A DNA stretch of 64,000 bases from Marchantia polymorpha subsp. ruderalis (lineage: Eukaryota > Streptophyta > Marchantiopsida > Marchantiales > Marchantiaceae): positions 18,188,501 through 18,252,500 of the forward strand of contig AP031356.1 of NCBI GenBank assembly GCA_037833965.1, written 5' to 3'. Both the position numbers and the translations under genes were made by a program. The notes beneath the pieces were generated by a model, which ran no database searches, was not told the origin of the DNA, and saw nothing but the letters and a program-made list of their open reading frames with translations. Below are positions 37,157-50,254 of the stretch, one piece after another (the stretch's first letter is position 1; each line of letters starts with the position of its first letter).

Positions 37157-37517
37157 TGGTTATTTTAGGCGACTGTATGCCGAGTTGCCTAAATTTACAC
37201 TCACTCTAGGGCTTAAATTAATGTACGCATCTAGACTCTAATTGGCTCAGAATTGAAGCGTGTAAGAACTCGACCATTCATTTTGTTACCACGTGAGTGT
37301 CATACATCACCAAGGTCAAAATCCAAGTATGTAATTTAAATTTTCTCTCGCCTAGACCCCTCTTGTTAATCTCTCTCCCGTTATCTCCGAACTCCTCATT
37401 TGTTTTCAAGTGCATTTGAGGCAATTTTTATCACAAAAGTGCCTAAATTACTTAAATAAAATTTCTTGATGCGACTAAATTATACTAATTTAGGTACTTT
37501 AGACGATCGATTAACCA
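37157..37517 (-). mobile_element. MITE-like repeat, uninterrupted copy
   Basis: About 360 bp, non-coding, with imperfect terminal inverted repeats. The left end begins TGGTTATTTTAGGCGACT. The right end, reversed, begins TGGTTAATCGATCGTCTAAA. A second copy in the other orientation lies at 49,538-51,160 and aligns at both ends and in the flanks, which defines the unit. No target duplication is evident. Confidence 0.65.
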
Positions 37518-37857
37518 ATATAATCATTTGGTAGGTAGGTATATATAAATATATATAATTTATCAGAAATTTAAAGTATATTAGCATGATAATCTTAAGG
37601 TCTATAACATGTAGACGACATTCCTCTACTGTGAATTTTGTAGGTGACATTGTATACATCCCATCTTGTCAATTCATACATCAACATATTTCATTTCCAT
37701 TTGTGGAAGTTTTCACTGACTAGAGTATATAACAAAGTTTTCAATTCTACACCAATTAATACTATAATTATAAGGACATACTTATGCTACACCTGCATTT
37801 TTCATTCAAAAGTCAACTTCAAATAAACACTTTAAATGCAACATGATTCTAATATAT

Positions 37858-38053
37858 CGTCAATTCTACCACCACTTTGAATCTCCCTAGACCGACTTGA
37901 AAGACCCAAACATTTAGATCGATCAGCACGCACGATAGTCACAACACCAAGATTACGTCAATTCTACCACCACTTTGAATCTCTTTGGACCGACTTGAAA
38001 GACGCAAACATTCAGATCGATCAACAGGCATGATGGTCACAACACTGAGATAA
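37858..38053 (+). repeat. 98-bp tandem duplication across a Copia insertion junction
   Basis: Units start at 37,858 and 37,956. Each contains about 40 bp of flank (TCAATTCTACCACCACTTTG) followed by about 58 bp of LTR start (TGAAAGAC...). The duplication therefore post-dates the Copia insertion. Confidence 0.8.
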
Positions 38054-38318
38054 CGTGGTTCACCTTTCATGGCTACGTCCACAAGCAAGAGCAAAAACTT
38101 CACTAAAGCTTTGATGTATACATGGCGTCCATAGCCAAGCACTACTCTTTACTATTTACTCTCTTAGTGCTATCTTGAACTGTACGCAGAGAGGCCCCTA
38201 TCTCTCTTCTATACAAGAAGAGATAAGGTAATCTAATCTAACCTAACATAACCACGGTTAACTTCCTGACCATGGTTACCACTAACTAGAGTTAATCCAA
38301 GATAGAGTTAACCTAACA
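37996..38318 (-). repeat. Left (3') LTR of the Copia element
   Basis: 323 bp beginning TGAAAGACGC and ending CCTAACA in plus orientation. Aligns along its length with the right LTR. Confidence 0.88.
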
Positions 38319-41300
38319 AACTCCCACTTCACTCAAGTCTTGGAGAGTTAACTAATGTAATCCACATGTATCTCTACATGAAGTTCTAGAAAGTAAAGCT
38401 AAATCACACTTTTACTCTATAGCCGAGAGTTAACTAGAACTAAGCGGTAGCCGACAAAAAACTGGATGTAGAATACATGAACAAAAATAACTAGACTAAC
38501 TATCCCTATGCAAAATTTGCAACTTTGCACAATGCTTGGAAAAACTTTCCAATGGAATTACTTTGGTCAATGTGTCGGCAGGGTTGAGCTTATCATCAAT
38601 TTTGATGAGCTTAAGTGCACTATCAAACACTGCTTGTCTGATAAAATGATATCGAATATCAATGTGCTTTACCCTACTATCCATCACATTGTTTGATGCT
38701 AGATGAAATGCGCTCTGGCTGTCACAGTAAAGATTCACATCATTGTGTGGCAGCCCCATCTCAGTGGCCAACTTGTTCAACCAAATTGTCTCCTTTGTTG
38801 CTTCCGCTGTTGCAACGTATTCAACTTCTAAGGACGACTGAGAAATGTATTTTTGAAGTGTAGATCTCCAACTTATGCATCCACCAGCAAGAGTGAAAAC
38901 ATACCCAGTTGTTCATCTCCGCCTATCCAAATCTCCTCCATAATCAACATCAACATACCCCAAGAGTGAACTTGCATTGTTTGATCGAGCATCAAACAAT
39001 AATGCCGTATCAAAAGAACCCTTGATATATCTCATAATCCACTTTACAGCTTCCCAATGCTCTCGTCAGGGATTCGACATGTACCTATTCACCTTCCCAA
39101 CTGCATATGCTATATCAGGTCTAATGCATATCATAAGATATATAATGCTGCCAACTGCACTTTCATAAGGAATAGAAGACATAAATCGTTTAGCAGTTGC
39201 ATTAGTTGGACACAAAGCTGCCAAAAGCTTATAGTGTGCAGCTAATGGAGTACTTACAGCTTTAACATTTGAAACGTTAAACCTAACAAGTACTTTCTTT
39301 GCATACCACGTCTGTGTCAATCAAAGTTTGCTTGATGAATCGTCCATGTGGATCTCCATGCCTAATATTCGCTTAGCAGGATCTAAGTCTTTCATATTAA
39401 ACTCAGAACTGAGCTTGACTTTGAGTTTAATAATCTTAGACCTATCCTAAGCGACAATAAGCATATCATCTACATACAACACGAGTAATATCATGCCAAA
39501 ACTTGTGTTGCTAACACGCTTCATGTACACACAAGGGTCATATGCACTTTGTATGAAGTCCTACGTTTGCATGAACTCATCAAAACGTTTGTTCCATTCT
39601 CAGGGACTTTGCTTAAGTCCATACAAGGATTTAAGCAACCGACAATCCAAACGATCCTTTTCTTTCTTCAAAAATCTTTTCCGATTGTCTCATGTAAATC
39701 ACTTCGTCAAACGCTTCATGTAAAAAGGTTGTAACAACGTCCATCTAGTCGAGGAATAAGCCAAATAATGTAACAAATGATCACAACAAGCATATAGTTG
39801 AAAACTTAGCAACTGGTGAAAAAACCTCAATGTAATCGATGCCTTTCCGCTGTTCAAAGTCCTTGGACACCAATCTTGCATTGAAGATTTTCTCAGTTGC
39901 ATCAATGAATACATCCTTCACCGTGTAGACCCACTTGCAATCTATAGCTGGTTTCCCATTGGGCAACTCCACGAGTTCCCAAGTCTAGTTGTTATGAAGT
40001 GATTTAATCACATTTTGCATTGCAACATTCCAATCAAGCTTCTGCGAGACTAATTGAGATTCAGTCTAAGACGATGAACTTCCATCCTCTGTGATCAACG
40101 CTTCTCCTCAATCATCGACAAGTAGATCGTCGTCCTTAACAGGATGTTCGGAAGGAAACCAGGTACCATACCTTTGGGCGCATGATGAACACGTGTTAGT
40201 CTTGCAGTTGAAGACTTTGATTGATCATTGTGTGTTAGTTCAGGTGGTGGCTCACCAGCAATGTGTTGTTTGTCATGGAACTCTTCAAGAGCAAAATCTT
40301 GCTCTTCTGCCTCGCCCGTCATTTGTGGAGCACCTTCTTGTGGCCTATCATGAAAAATTTCATGATAAATTTTCCCTCAATGATGTTCGGAGAAGATAAA
40401 TGGTCTTCGTTAGTAACATGATCAACAATCTCCATCTCTTTCGATGATCTGGACTCATTGAAAGAAATATCTCTACTAACAACAAGTTTATAGCCTACAA
40501 GATCCCAAAGCCGGTATACTTTGACATCACGCTGATAACCAAGAAAAATACACTTGGTAGCCTTGGGATTGAGCTTAGTTCTTGATTCCTTATGAACATG
40601 TGCATAAGCATCACATCCAAACACTTTAAGATAAGAGTAATCATCATTCCGTTTATGCCACATTTCAAACGGAATCTTGTACTTAATCAAATTGATGGCT
40701 TCAGCCCAAAAATTTTGTGGTAAACTAGCATGGCGTAACATACTCCGTGACCTATCCAACGGCGTCCATTTGATACTCTCTTACACGCCGTTTTGTTGTG
40801 GAGTATAAACATAGGTGAAGTGGCAAGTAACCCCTTTGTTTTCACAAAACGCGCCAAACTCATGGGACACGTACTCCCTACTGTTGTCCGATCGCAAGAT
40901 TTTCATCTTCTCTCGTGTCTGTGTCTCAACTTGGGCTTTTCACATCTTGAAAGTGACAAAAACTTCATACTTGTGTAGAAGAAAGTAGATCCACACATAC
41001 CTTGAGTAGTCATTAATAAACGTAACTTATTACTCCTTCCCAGAATGTGAGACAACAAGGGAAGGGCCCCATACATCAGAATGAACATACTGAAGATTTG
41101 TCTTTGAACTATGACCGGCAGTTCCAAAAACACGTCAAGTGTGCTTTCCAAATACACAATACTCATACAATTCAAGCTTGCAAGACCTCAAGCTAGATAA
41201 TAAATTCTGTTTGTGTAAAACATTCATACCTTTTTCACTCATGTGGCCAAGACCAGCATGCCACAATCTGGTTTCATACTCCAATGACGTCGTAGCATTG

Positions 41301-43657
41301 GATTCACCAAAAATTTTAGATCACTCCAAGATTTACAGATTCTTCCGCTTGTAAGCTTTTATTATCACGGTGGAACCTCTTTCAACCGTGGCAATTTCAT
41401 CAACAGCTTTCCAATGAAAGCCTCTCATGTCAAACTCCCAAAGTAAAACTAAATTCTTACGCATACTGGGTATGTGTCTAACACTTGTCAATGTTAAAGT
41501 TTTCCCATCAAACATTTGAATCCGAATGGATCCAATACCCTCAATCTTACAAGAATGATCATTTTTCATTAAGATTGAAACTTGAGATGCTGCGTATGTT
41601 TTAAAAAATTCTCGGATAAAACACATGTGATAAGAGCAAGCGGAGTCCAAAATCCATTCATCTTTCTTGGTGAGCGAAGAGGTTCACAAGACATAGACTT
41701 TATCATTGTTGATCACAACATTTGCAGAGGGACCATCATATTTCTTTCGCTTCTCTTGCGGCTTACTACGACAATAATTTTTCATATGGCTCAGCTTGCC
41801 ACACTTCCAACACTTCATCTCCTTCTTGTTACTTTCCCTTGACTTAGATCGATTTCGCGACTTGCTGACACTAGTAGATCGCTTCTCCAATCTTCCACCT
41901 ATGACATAGAGAGCAGTAGAAGAAAAAGAAGGTGTTGAAGAAGAAACCAACTTTTGTTGGATGTCGTCCGTCAACAAGGCAGCCACTACCTCGTTGTATG
42001 TGATGCTCTCTTTGTCTTGATATAGCAACACACGAGATTGAGTGTGATATGAGGCTGGCAAAGAACTTAAAAGCTGCAATGTTATTTTCTCATCACTCAA
42101 ATCCTCATCCAGATTCAAAAGATCCACCAACAAATCATTGAAAGCATCAATGTGGTCTTGTATCTTTGTACCTTCCACCATTTTGAAACTCAAAAGCTTT
42201 GACGATGTGAATAGCCGATTTGACAACTCCTTCATGTGATACTTTGTTTGAAGCGCTTGAAACATAGTTGTCACAGTCTCAAAGTCATCCACTTGTTTCA
42301 ACACATTTGGCTTCAAGTAGAAAATCACAATACTCATAGTTTGATCTTGAATCTCATTCCAATCCTCGTCATCAATATTTAGGTGTTTAGGTTTGAAAAC
42401 CTTCCCCAAACCCATTGCCTTTATCACATTCTTGACTTGCCGTTCCCATATAAGATAGTCGGTACGGCTATCAAAACGTTCAACTTCAAATTTTGGTCCA
42501 CCAACCTTAGATAGCGCCATAGGTTTGGTCAGCCGATGACGTTTCGGAATGACTTCAATAGGATACTCAAATAGAAAGCTTGACTCCTCACTTTCGTCAT
42601 CTGAATGCAAGGTTCCAGCATCTTCAGCAACAATTAGAACAAGATTCACTCCTCGTTCCAAGCTACTCATGCCCAGAAAGCGCTCACCGTGTTAAACTTT
42701 CTCAACACTTAGCCCCAAAAAACGTCAAAAACTAAAAATTCTCAAAATTGAAATCTGAGACCACTCACACGTAGTTCACAAGCCAACACAGTAGAATGTG
42801 AAAACGGTTTGTCAAAATCAAATCCAAATAAAAAATTCATTAATCCCCGAGTTTAGTATGGTAAAAACTTGAATCTGGACCAACCAAAGGTATCTTTCTT
42901 ACCAATAATTTACGCAAAGTCTATTTTCAAAACCGTTTTTTGGACTACGTGCTCAACTAGCTTGAGAACCACCGTGTAAAATTTGAGCTCAAACGGATAT
43001 CATTTTCATTTTAATGCCAAAAAATCAACTCTATGTTTGATTCCTTTGTGACAAGATTCCTCATAGTTTCCCTATGCAGCTTTCACGGTGCAAGTTAGTT
43101 GGACGTTTTGTCTTTCGACCCAACTATTTTGGATCCCTTTCCGATCCAACAATTTCAGAACCACCTCCAACAATCTTAAAGCACTCTCAAATGCGAAATT
43201 TTTGAATCTTGTCACTCCAAAATTGCGACACTGTGAAATTAGAGTAGGAGGAATTAACCTAAATCTTCAAACATTCATAACCTTGCAACCTTCCATCAAA
43301 ATTCAATGAAAATTAGATCAAACTAATCGTCTCAAAGTGTACATCAAGGTTATATATGAAGATTTTGAAAATTTGATAACTAAAAATTCAGATTTTGAAA
43401 AAACAAAGCAGTTTCTTTCACAGTGGATTGTAAGAGAACTTTCCGCTTCAATTTCCAAAAAATCTTTCTAATCACTCATGAAACTTTCTACTTTTTTCAT
43501 CAAAGTAAAATTAGTGCCTCTGACTACTATACAGAGAATCAGCCAACTATTACTTCAAATTACGAGTAAAATTTCCGCCAGCGCTTCCGTGCCTCCCTGC
43601 TCTTCAAATCTGTGGAAATCAAAAATTCGCATGCATTGAACGAGCTCTGATACCAAT

Positions 43658-43966
43658 TGAAAGATCCAAACATCCAGACCTATCATCACGCACGATAGTC
43701 ACTACACCGAGATAACGAGGTTCATCTTTCATGGCTACGTTCACAAGCAAGAGCAGAAACTTCACAAAAGCTTTGATGTATAAACGGCCTCCATAGCCAA
43801 GCGCTACTCCTTATTATTCACTCTCTCAGTGTTATCCTGAACTATACGAAGAGATTGTTTCCTTCTCTCTTCTATACAAGAAAAGATAAGGTAATCTAAC
43901 CTAACCTAACCTAACCACAGTTAACTTCCTAACCATGGTTACCATTAACTGGAGTTAAACCTAACA
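43658..43966 (-). repeat. Right (5') LTR of the Copia element
   Basis: 309 bp beginning TGAAAGATCC and ending CCTAACA in plus orientation, next to the primer binding site. The five flanking bases (CGATC) only partly match those left of the other LTR (CGACT). Confidence 0.88.
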
Positions 43967-44240
43967 CGATCCACAAAACTCCAAAACGTCATAATCTGAA
44001 GAGGTGACTTGCGAGTTGGCCTCTACAGCAATCCAAAGCAGGATGAGCAATAATTAACATTAACTAAGTAATAATTAGCCGCTTTCATTTTTTATTATTT
44101 GGATTTAAATATATATTCATGTAAATTTGATACATACAAAATTTGAAAACCAATTTAAAATTATTTTTTGATTTTGATATTTGATTCCAAATTTTTTTCT
44201 TAGAACGCTCATAATGCTTTTATTTAATTCATCAAAAATA

Positions 44241-44290
44241 TTTTTTCAAAACCATCTACAGAGATTCTTTAGTAGATGGTTTTGAAAAAA
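44241..44290. repeat. Foldback with perfect 19-bp arms
   Basis: Arms at 44,241-44,259 and 44,272-44,290 (CAAAACCATCTAC and its complement, extended by a T/A run) pair perfectly around a 12-nt loop. Confidence 0.85.
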
Positions 44291-44683
44291 ATCATCTACA
44301 CATCACACTTGGAGAATCTAGAATTTTAATCTAGAATTTTTTGAAATTATCATTCATGATATTTATATGATTTGTAATTTTTATACTTATGACTGATGTT
44401 AAATTTTCTAATTTTAGTAGATATGTTTAAATAGATTTTAATTTAATTATAAAATATTATTTCATTATTTTGATATTTACATAACAAGACAAAGATGGAT
44501 ATAAAAATAAAGAACTCCAAAGAAAGAAAAAAATTAATAAATGATATAAATTGTAGTTTTGAACATTTGAGAATGAAATTAGGATTCATGTGCATATTTT
44601 AAAAATTTTGTATGAATATTATAGGATTTTGAAACTTCAAAATCAAAAAAAATGACATTAATTTAGACTTGAATTTCAAGAAT

Positions 44684-44848
44684 ATAATTTATTCAATTGA
44701 ATAAGTTTTGAAAGGTAATAACTCAAACTTTGTGTGAAATAATTTATTCAATTGAATAAGTTTTGCTAGGTACTGATTCAAACTTTGTGTGACATAATTT
44801 ATTCAATTGAATAAGTTTTGCTAGGTAATAACTCAAGCTTTATGTGTA
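44684..44848 (+). repeat. Three-copy tandem repeat, 55-bp unit
   Basis: Units at 44,684, 44,739 and 44,794, each starting ATAATTTATTCAATTGAATA, with a short ATTCAATTGAAT palindrome, then TAAGTTTTG and CTCAAACTTTGTGTG-like sequence. Copies 2 and 3 are closest. Confidence 0.85.
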
Positions 44849-46399
44849 CAAGAAAGATTGCAAAATTGAAAATCTTATGATAAATTTTATTCGACAGCTA
44901 TGCTATTACGAATAATATAATTTAGAGTTTATTTGAAAAATAAAATATGAATATTTTCTCATTTTTTGATGAATAATTTTTTTAAATGTATTTATGATTG
45001 AAATAATATTATAATATTGTAAATAGAATTCAACGTAAGATTTTCAGATTTAAAAAAATATTTACAGGAATTTTTTTAAAGTAAACTAAGTAATTTTTGA
45101 AATAAATTACTATATTCTTAGGTGTTTTGATATTAAATGATTAAATAAAAATTCATATTTAAATTAAAACTACTAAATAATATTTAGCAGTTTTTACACT
45201 TATTTTAAATTTTGTATTCAATTTTTTCAAGTTTTTTTTAATATGAGCACTTTTGACTTTGAGCAAGATGTATCTAATGGACTTCATTAAATATGAGCAT
45301 AGTATGTTTGAATAGCTACAGCGCAATTTCCAAGGTAATCTGAATTTTAACAAAGACTTAAAAGATATTTCTATGCTTACTTGGTTGAGACTAACAAATT
45401 GGAATGCTATACTCTTGTTATCTAATTGATAATGCTTATTCTGGCATTAACTTTGAGTACATTATCATTTTAACACACTTTGTTGTCTTTTGAAGATATC
45501 AATAGAAGACTTTGAAACAAGATGAGAAATGAGAACTTGGCCAATGTACTCTCCATGCACATTGAGAAGAAAATTGCAGATTGTTTATCCAATAAGCAAA
45601 TTATTCAGAAGTATATTGCAATGAATTCATTGTGTACATTGAGAAGAAAATCACAGATAGTATATCCAATTAGGAGATTATTGATATATTTTTTGCTATG
45701 ACAACAAGGTGCTTTTAATTCTACTGACCATTGCAAAATACACAATTGAAAATTTGATTTAGTGCTATTGAGATCATAGATTGGCAACTAACATAAAGCT
45801 TTTATTTGCATAGTCTGTCAATAGACCAAACATATTCTAAACATATTTTATGAAATATATTTTGCATGCAATGCAAATTAGAAGTATGGTCTTCCTTGGC
45901 CCTAAATCCTAGCTATGCCGTTGTGAGATACGTTGATTTGCGCTACGTTGAAAATTTTGTTCTCCTTCTTGTTAATCATTTGGAATTTATTGGATCAAGA
46001 TAAATTATTTTGGAATTTTTTATCGGAAGACGGGATTAATGACACATGCGAGAAGGAACACATGTTGTGACATTGTTGTTGCTATGGCTTTGACAACTCT
46101 TGATGCTACAGAATCTTAGAGAATGGTGCTTTAGCTAAGCTAGCGTAGTTGAAAGCGCTTGTTCATTACGCCATTTGTGTTGATATCTACGATTACCGGC
46201 GTCCATTTCTCCTCTAACACGTCATTCAAACTTGGATGGATTTTTTCTTGGAATTTTATTTAAGCTCGACATGGTGTGATGATTGTTGCTGTGAGACATT
46301 AGACTTTTAGACCAGGTGGGGAGAACAAAGATGTGAGTTTGTGTGAAAACATTTGGAGTTCAGGTCAAATCATTGCATAGAATTTTGGCACAATGAAGC

Positions 46400-49330
46400 A
46401 AATAAAGATAGTATGTAGCTTGAACCAGTGCATGATAGAGGACAATAACAAGATCAAACACAAGAAAGATATGAGATCTATACTTTGATTCATCAAGGAC
46501 TTTACTCTTAATATTTAGAAGTTATTTTTTTTCTTGTACTTGTAAACAAGATTAAGGTTGCCTAGAAAGCTATTGATCATCAAATTATTAAATACAGACT
46601 TTTTGCAATTCTTATTGTGCCTACAATTAGAGTAGTTAGAACATTCACAAGAAAACAAGAGTTGAAATCCAACAAAAAATTTAGTACGTTTCTAGCCAAT
46701 TTTGGATTTTTAAGATTCTGAAAAGAAAATATGCTCTGCGAGTATAAACATATGAATGCTTAAACTTGAAAAGTTCTAGAGAAGATTTTCAGCATGCTTG
46801 AACTTAAGAAATGATGTAAATATGGTTAGATGTGAAGACAAGGAAATGCAATATACACTAATTTTTCTTCTTTGTGATTAAAGATCCCGTCGTTGCTTTG
46901 TGCAGCACACATAAGTTTACATAAGTTTAAATTTACATTCCAATTTGTTGTATTTAATTGTAGAGTATTTTGATCCTATTACTTTGAAAGATGATGAACT
47001 ATGCATAAGTAAGGCAATGTTAGAAGAAACTAAAATGGAGGTTTATAACAATAATGACGTGCCAACTGTTTATCAGACTTGGATATAGGGATGAAAGACA
47101 AATTGAAACATCTAGAAGATGGTTTTTTTTGAAGTTTTACTCAAAATAGTTAGAACATAACTAAACTCAATCAGAAAAAATTATCCGTTGAATTTAAGTC
47201 TTTCAGTAAGAGGAGTAAAAGATGATAACAAGGATTTCTCTAGAAGTGATGACTAAATAAGAAAAAGCGCAATTTGAAAATTGCATTGCTTTGAGCGCAA
47301 ATTGAAGTTTGCAGAAACATACTCTGTTGCAAAGTTGATCCATGTTCCCGGGAAGAAATATAGGAGATGATAAGAAATTGAACAGAAACATGCTTGATAT
47401 TGTATTGATTTCAACATCAAAGTAGATTAATTTTTACAGAAGTGTTATAGAATTTTCTTGTACCTTGACTTTGCACTTTCACGGAAAAGTGCACATAATT
47501 AACAAAGAATATTTTTTTCATTATAATGATACAAGTATTACAAGGTATAACTTCAAATGTGTAACAATATGAAGACCACAAAATCTGATAGAGCAAGATA
47601 TGACATTTTAAAGTACTATGCATGTGATGACGATCTATTATGAAAAAAACAAATGAAGTATAAGTTGAAGGTTATGGAAATAGAAATATCGTTGAGATAA
47701 AAAACTTACACCTACAATAACGATAAACAAGATCTTTGAGAGCAGGGTGTTAGTTTTATCATATTGCATGTACAATTTTTGAATTCTATGCAACTCAATG
47801 AATGTGACATTTGTAGTTTGCTGTTTGAGGTTATTGACAGAAGATTTCATTGGTAAAAGTTGTCAAAAAAGTTGTATGTTTCCATCAAGTTGGTGAACGC
47901 AAGAATGAAAGATTTTATCACAAAAATCTAAGTTTATATTAATGTGTTTAGTTATTATTTCAGTAATCTTGAAAATCTTAGAGAGTAGATGATTTACAAC
48001 GAACAAAGATGTTGTTCGTTTACAACTTACAAAATCATGAGAAGATACCGTTTACAACTTACAACATCATGAGAAGATAATACCAGATCTACATATTCTT
48101 CTTTGATACGGCTTTGAATTCAAGTTTGATCATATTAACGAAATGACAAGTGTTTTGGATCTAAAAGTAGATCCAAATCTAGCAATAAATTTTCAAAGAG
48201 TAAGACGTTGCAATGTTAGAAATGTGACAAAGTGACCATGTCAAAAATTATTGTGTGAAGATGAAAAATGTTGATACTATTTTAGCTAATGTGACTCAAG
48301 AGTTTGATCATGAAGAGAATGACATGTTAGACAACAGAATATGATGTTAAGATATGACTTATGCAATCCATCAAGAGATGTTGATATGTATAGATTTTGG
48401 ATCTTGCTTGTTTTAATCACATTTGTTATATTAGGCTATGGTATTGTACTTTTTTGAGTTTCAACATCGAAATCTTGTATATGATGGTTGTAAATAACAC
48501 AATATTCATAGAAACTCTAGGTAACTTAAACTATGGCATGTAAAAAGTTGATATTGCCAAAGAGTGTCAAATACATATTATTCATGTAATCTAGTATAAA
48601 ATGTCATACATGAAACATCTAAGTTTGAAATTTAATCAAATTAACTTCACCATATATGATAATATACTCTAATATATATAAATTGTTGTGCTTATGATCT
48701 CTTGACATAATTTTATCATTTACTTTCACCTCAAACACTTACATAAATTAATATTTATTTGACATTCTTAGACGATATCAAGTAGATGCATGTCATAAAG
48801 TTGACTCAGAATTTCTATGAATATTGTGTTATGTGCAACCATCATATACAAGATTTTGATGTTGAAATTCACAAAAGTCACTTTAATATATATATATATA
48901 TATAGATAGTGACGTGTGTGAACTCTCTTCAAAAGTTTTATTTCATCAAAAGTTTCACTATTTATCATTCATTGATGACTATTCAAGGTTTGTATGCATT
49001 TATATCCTCACACAAAAATCTGAAGTACTTACAACTTTTTAAAAATTGAAATGTTGAAACTTTCTATAGAATTTGAGATATTTATGTATAGATATTGATC
49101 ATAAATATATTTTAAAAGGTTTGAAGTTATTGCAAAGAGGAGTAGATGATTCATCTTCTCATCACAGTTTATGATCCATTATAGAATTCAATCTAAGAAA
49201 TTCAATCAAATAGCGTTCAATAAAATATGTTGTATGTTCAATCAATCTAGTAAGCCATATGAGTTTTGTATTAAAAATATCAATATTGCACTATTAATAT
49301 TTTTAGTGCAAAATAACATCAAAGTTTGAT
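46400..49330 (+). mobile_element. Very old Copia fossil, plus strand
   Basis: Traces of a Copia element: a gag CCHC-knuckle region with preceding Ser/Lys/Arg-rich linker (about 48,160-48,320, ending NVTQEFDHEENDM) and an integrase-core trace (about 48,950-49,220, with SFIDDYSRFV-like and LTQKSEVLT sequence). It is AT-biased and broken throughout, with far more breaks than the Copia at 38-44 kb, so it is much older. LTRs were not found and the limits are approximate. Confidence 0.5.
48448..48881. repeat. Large inverted repeat, arms about 109 bp
   Basis: The arm at 48,448-48,556 and the reverse of 48,773-48,881 align along their length with roughly 15% mismatch (shared core AATCTTGTATATGATGGTTG). 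They are separated by about 216 bp and lie inside the old Copia fossil between its gag and integrase traces. A TA microsatellite follows at about 48,886-48,905. Confidence 0.75.
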
Positions 49331-50093
49331 AAAGCTTTTTTTTTCTTTTGGTGCAATCAATATTTTGATATTGTTTGAATTGAAACACAAAAACGAATGA
49401 CTAATAATATTTTTTTGAGAATTATTTATTGTACTACTTATCCTTTGCTAACTAATAGAAATAGTATCAAGTTTGATATTAAATCCAAGAATGATATTTT
49501 TCTATATATTAGTGAAGTGAAAGGTTATATGCACGCATGGTTATATTAATCGGTTGACTAAATCACCTAAATACGCTTTATTTAGTTGCATCAAGAAAGT
49601 TAATTTATGTAATTTAGTCACTTTTGTGCAAAAAGTAGTCTTGAGTGCACTTGAAAGGGAATGAAGGATCCGGAAATTCTTCAAAAGTATGAAATGCCGG
49701 AGGGCTTGGGACCATCCATTCAAGTGTCGTTGAATTCTGTTCAACGGCCAAGTACTTGGAGCACACTTGTTTTCACTAGATAAAGTAAGAAAAACCACTA
49801 CAAAGAAACAAAAAATCCCTATTACAGAAACATATGATCCAAAACTACTACTGTACTTGAGAAGCGTAGCGTCGGCTCCAGCGGGTCGGCCCCGTAGGGA
49901 GCTGGCGCCACCCCAAAGAAGGAGGCCCGGAACAATCCACATTTTGTCTTTGGTGTTGACTTGAATCTTGGGGCCCGGGGCCAAGTTCGTCCAGTGAAAA
50001 GAGTTGCGGATTAACCCAAAATAGAAGCTTGTATAAAAGTGTAGTTCCAAGATTGATTTTATTTTTTTTTCGATTTGTTTCTTTGGTGTTTAT

Positions 50094-50165
50094 TCTTTAA
50101 TAGCTCAGCCGTTGGAGCAAATGGCTGTTAACGCACCAACCTGGAATCAAGAAAGCTATTAGAGA
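50094..50165 (+). pseudogene. tRNA-Asn-like pseudogene in the insert
   Basis: A 72-nt stretch with a 7-bp acceptor stem (TCTTTAA with TTAGAGA, one G-T pair), a D stem GCTC/GAGC, and an anticodon loop CTGTTAA with GTT (Asn). The anticodon stem 3' strand and T arm do not pair, so at most it is a broken tRNA. Confidence 0.35.
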
Positions 50166-50254
50166 CTTCTTTTCTAAGGGTTCCTGTGCCGAATATCTCA
50201 ACTTTCGTGATTGGTCACGCGTTTGCTTTTTGAATAAAAGCAAACTTCACAAGA

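Larger units (their letters stand above)
37996..43966 (-). mobile_element. Ty1/Copia LTR retrotransposon, fossil with both LTRs
   Basis: About 6 kb on the minus strand. LTRs are 37,996-38,318 and 43,658-43,966. Both run TG to CA and differ at roughly one base in seven by eye, so the insertion is old, of the order of millions of years. The primer binding site TGGTATCAGAGC (initiator tRNA-Met type, 43,644-43,655) and a purine tract next to the inner edge of the left LTR (38,319-38,335) are in place. Parts in minus order: gag with UBN2-type region and CCHC knuckle (about 42.7-41.7 kb), protease and integrase (41.65-40.3 kb), reverse transcriptase and RNase H (40.0-38.5 kb). Gag looks whole. The pol region is broken in roughly ten places. 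The order integrase before reverse transcriptase identifies Copia. Confidence 0.92.
43967..46400. other. AT-rich gene-free stretch with small repeats
   Basis: No gene is recognised. Holds a strong foldback at 44,241-44,290 and a three-copy tandem repeat at 44,684-44,848, listed separately. Confidence 0.5.

Noticed and set aside
40095-40399. Plus-strand ORFs inside the Copia element
   Set aside because: They are antisense to Copia pol sequence and have no similarity of their own.
44684-44848. Direct repeats considered as a CRISPR array
   Set aside because: Units are contiguous with no unique spacers, and the DNA is plant nuclear.
48886-48905. TA dinucleotide run
   Set aside because: A plain microsatellite of ordinary length for AT-rich plant DNA.
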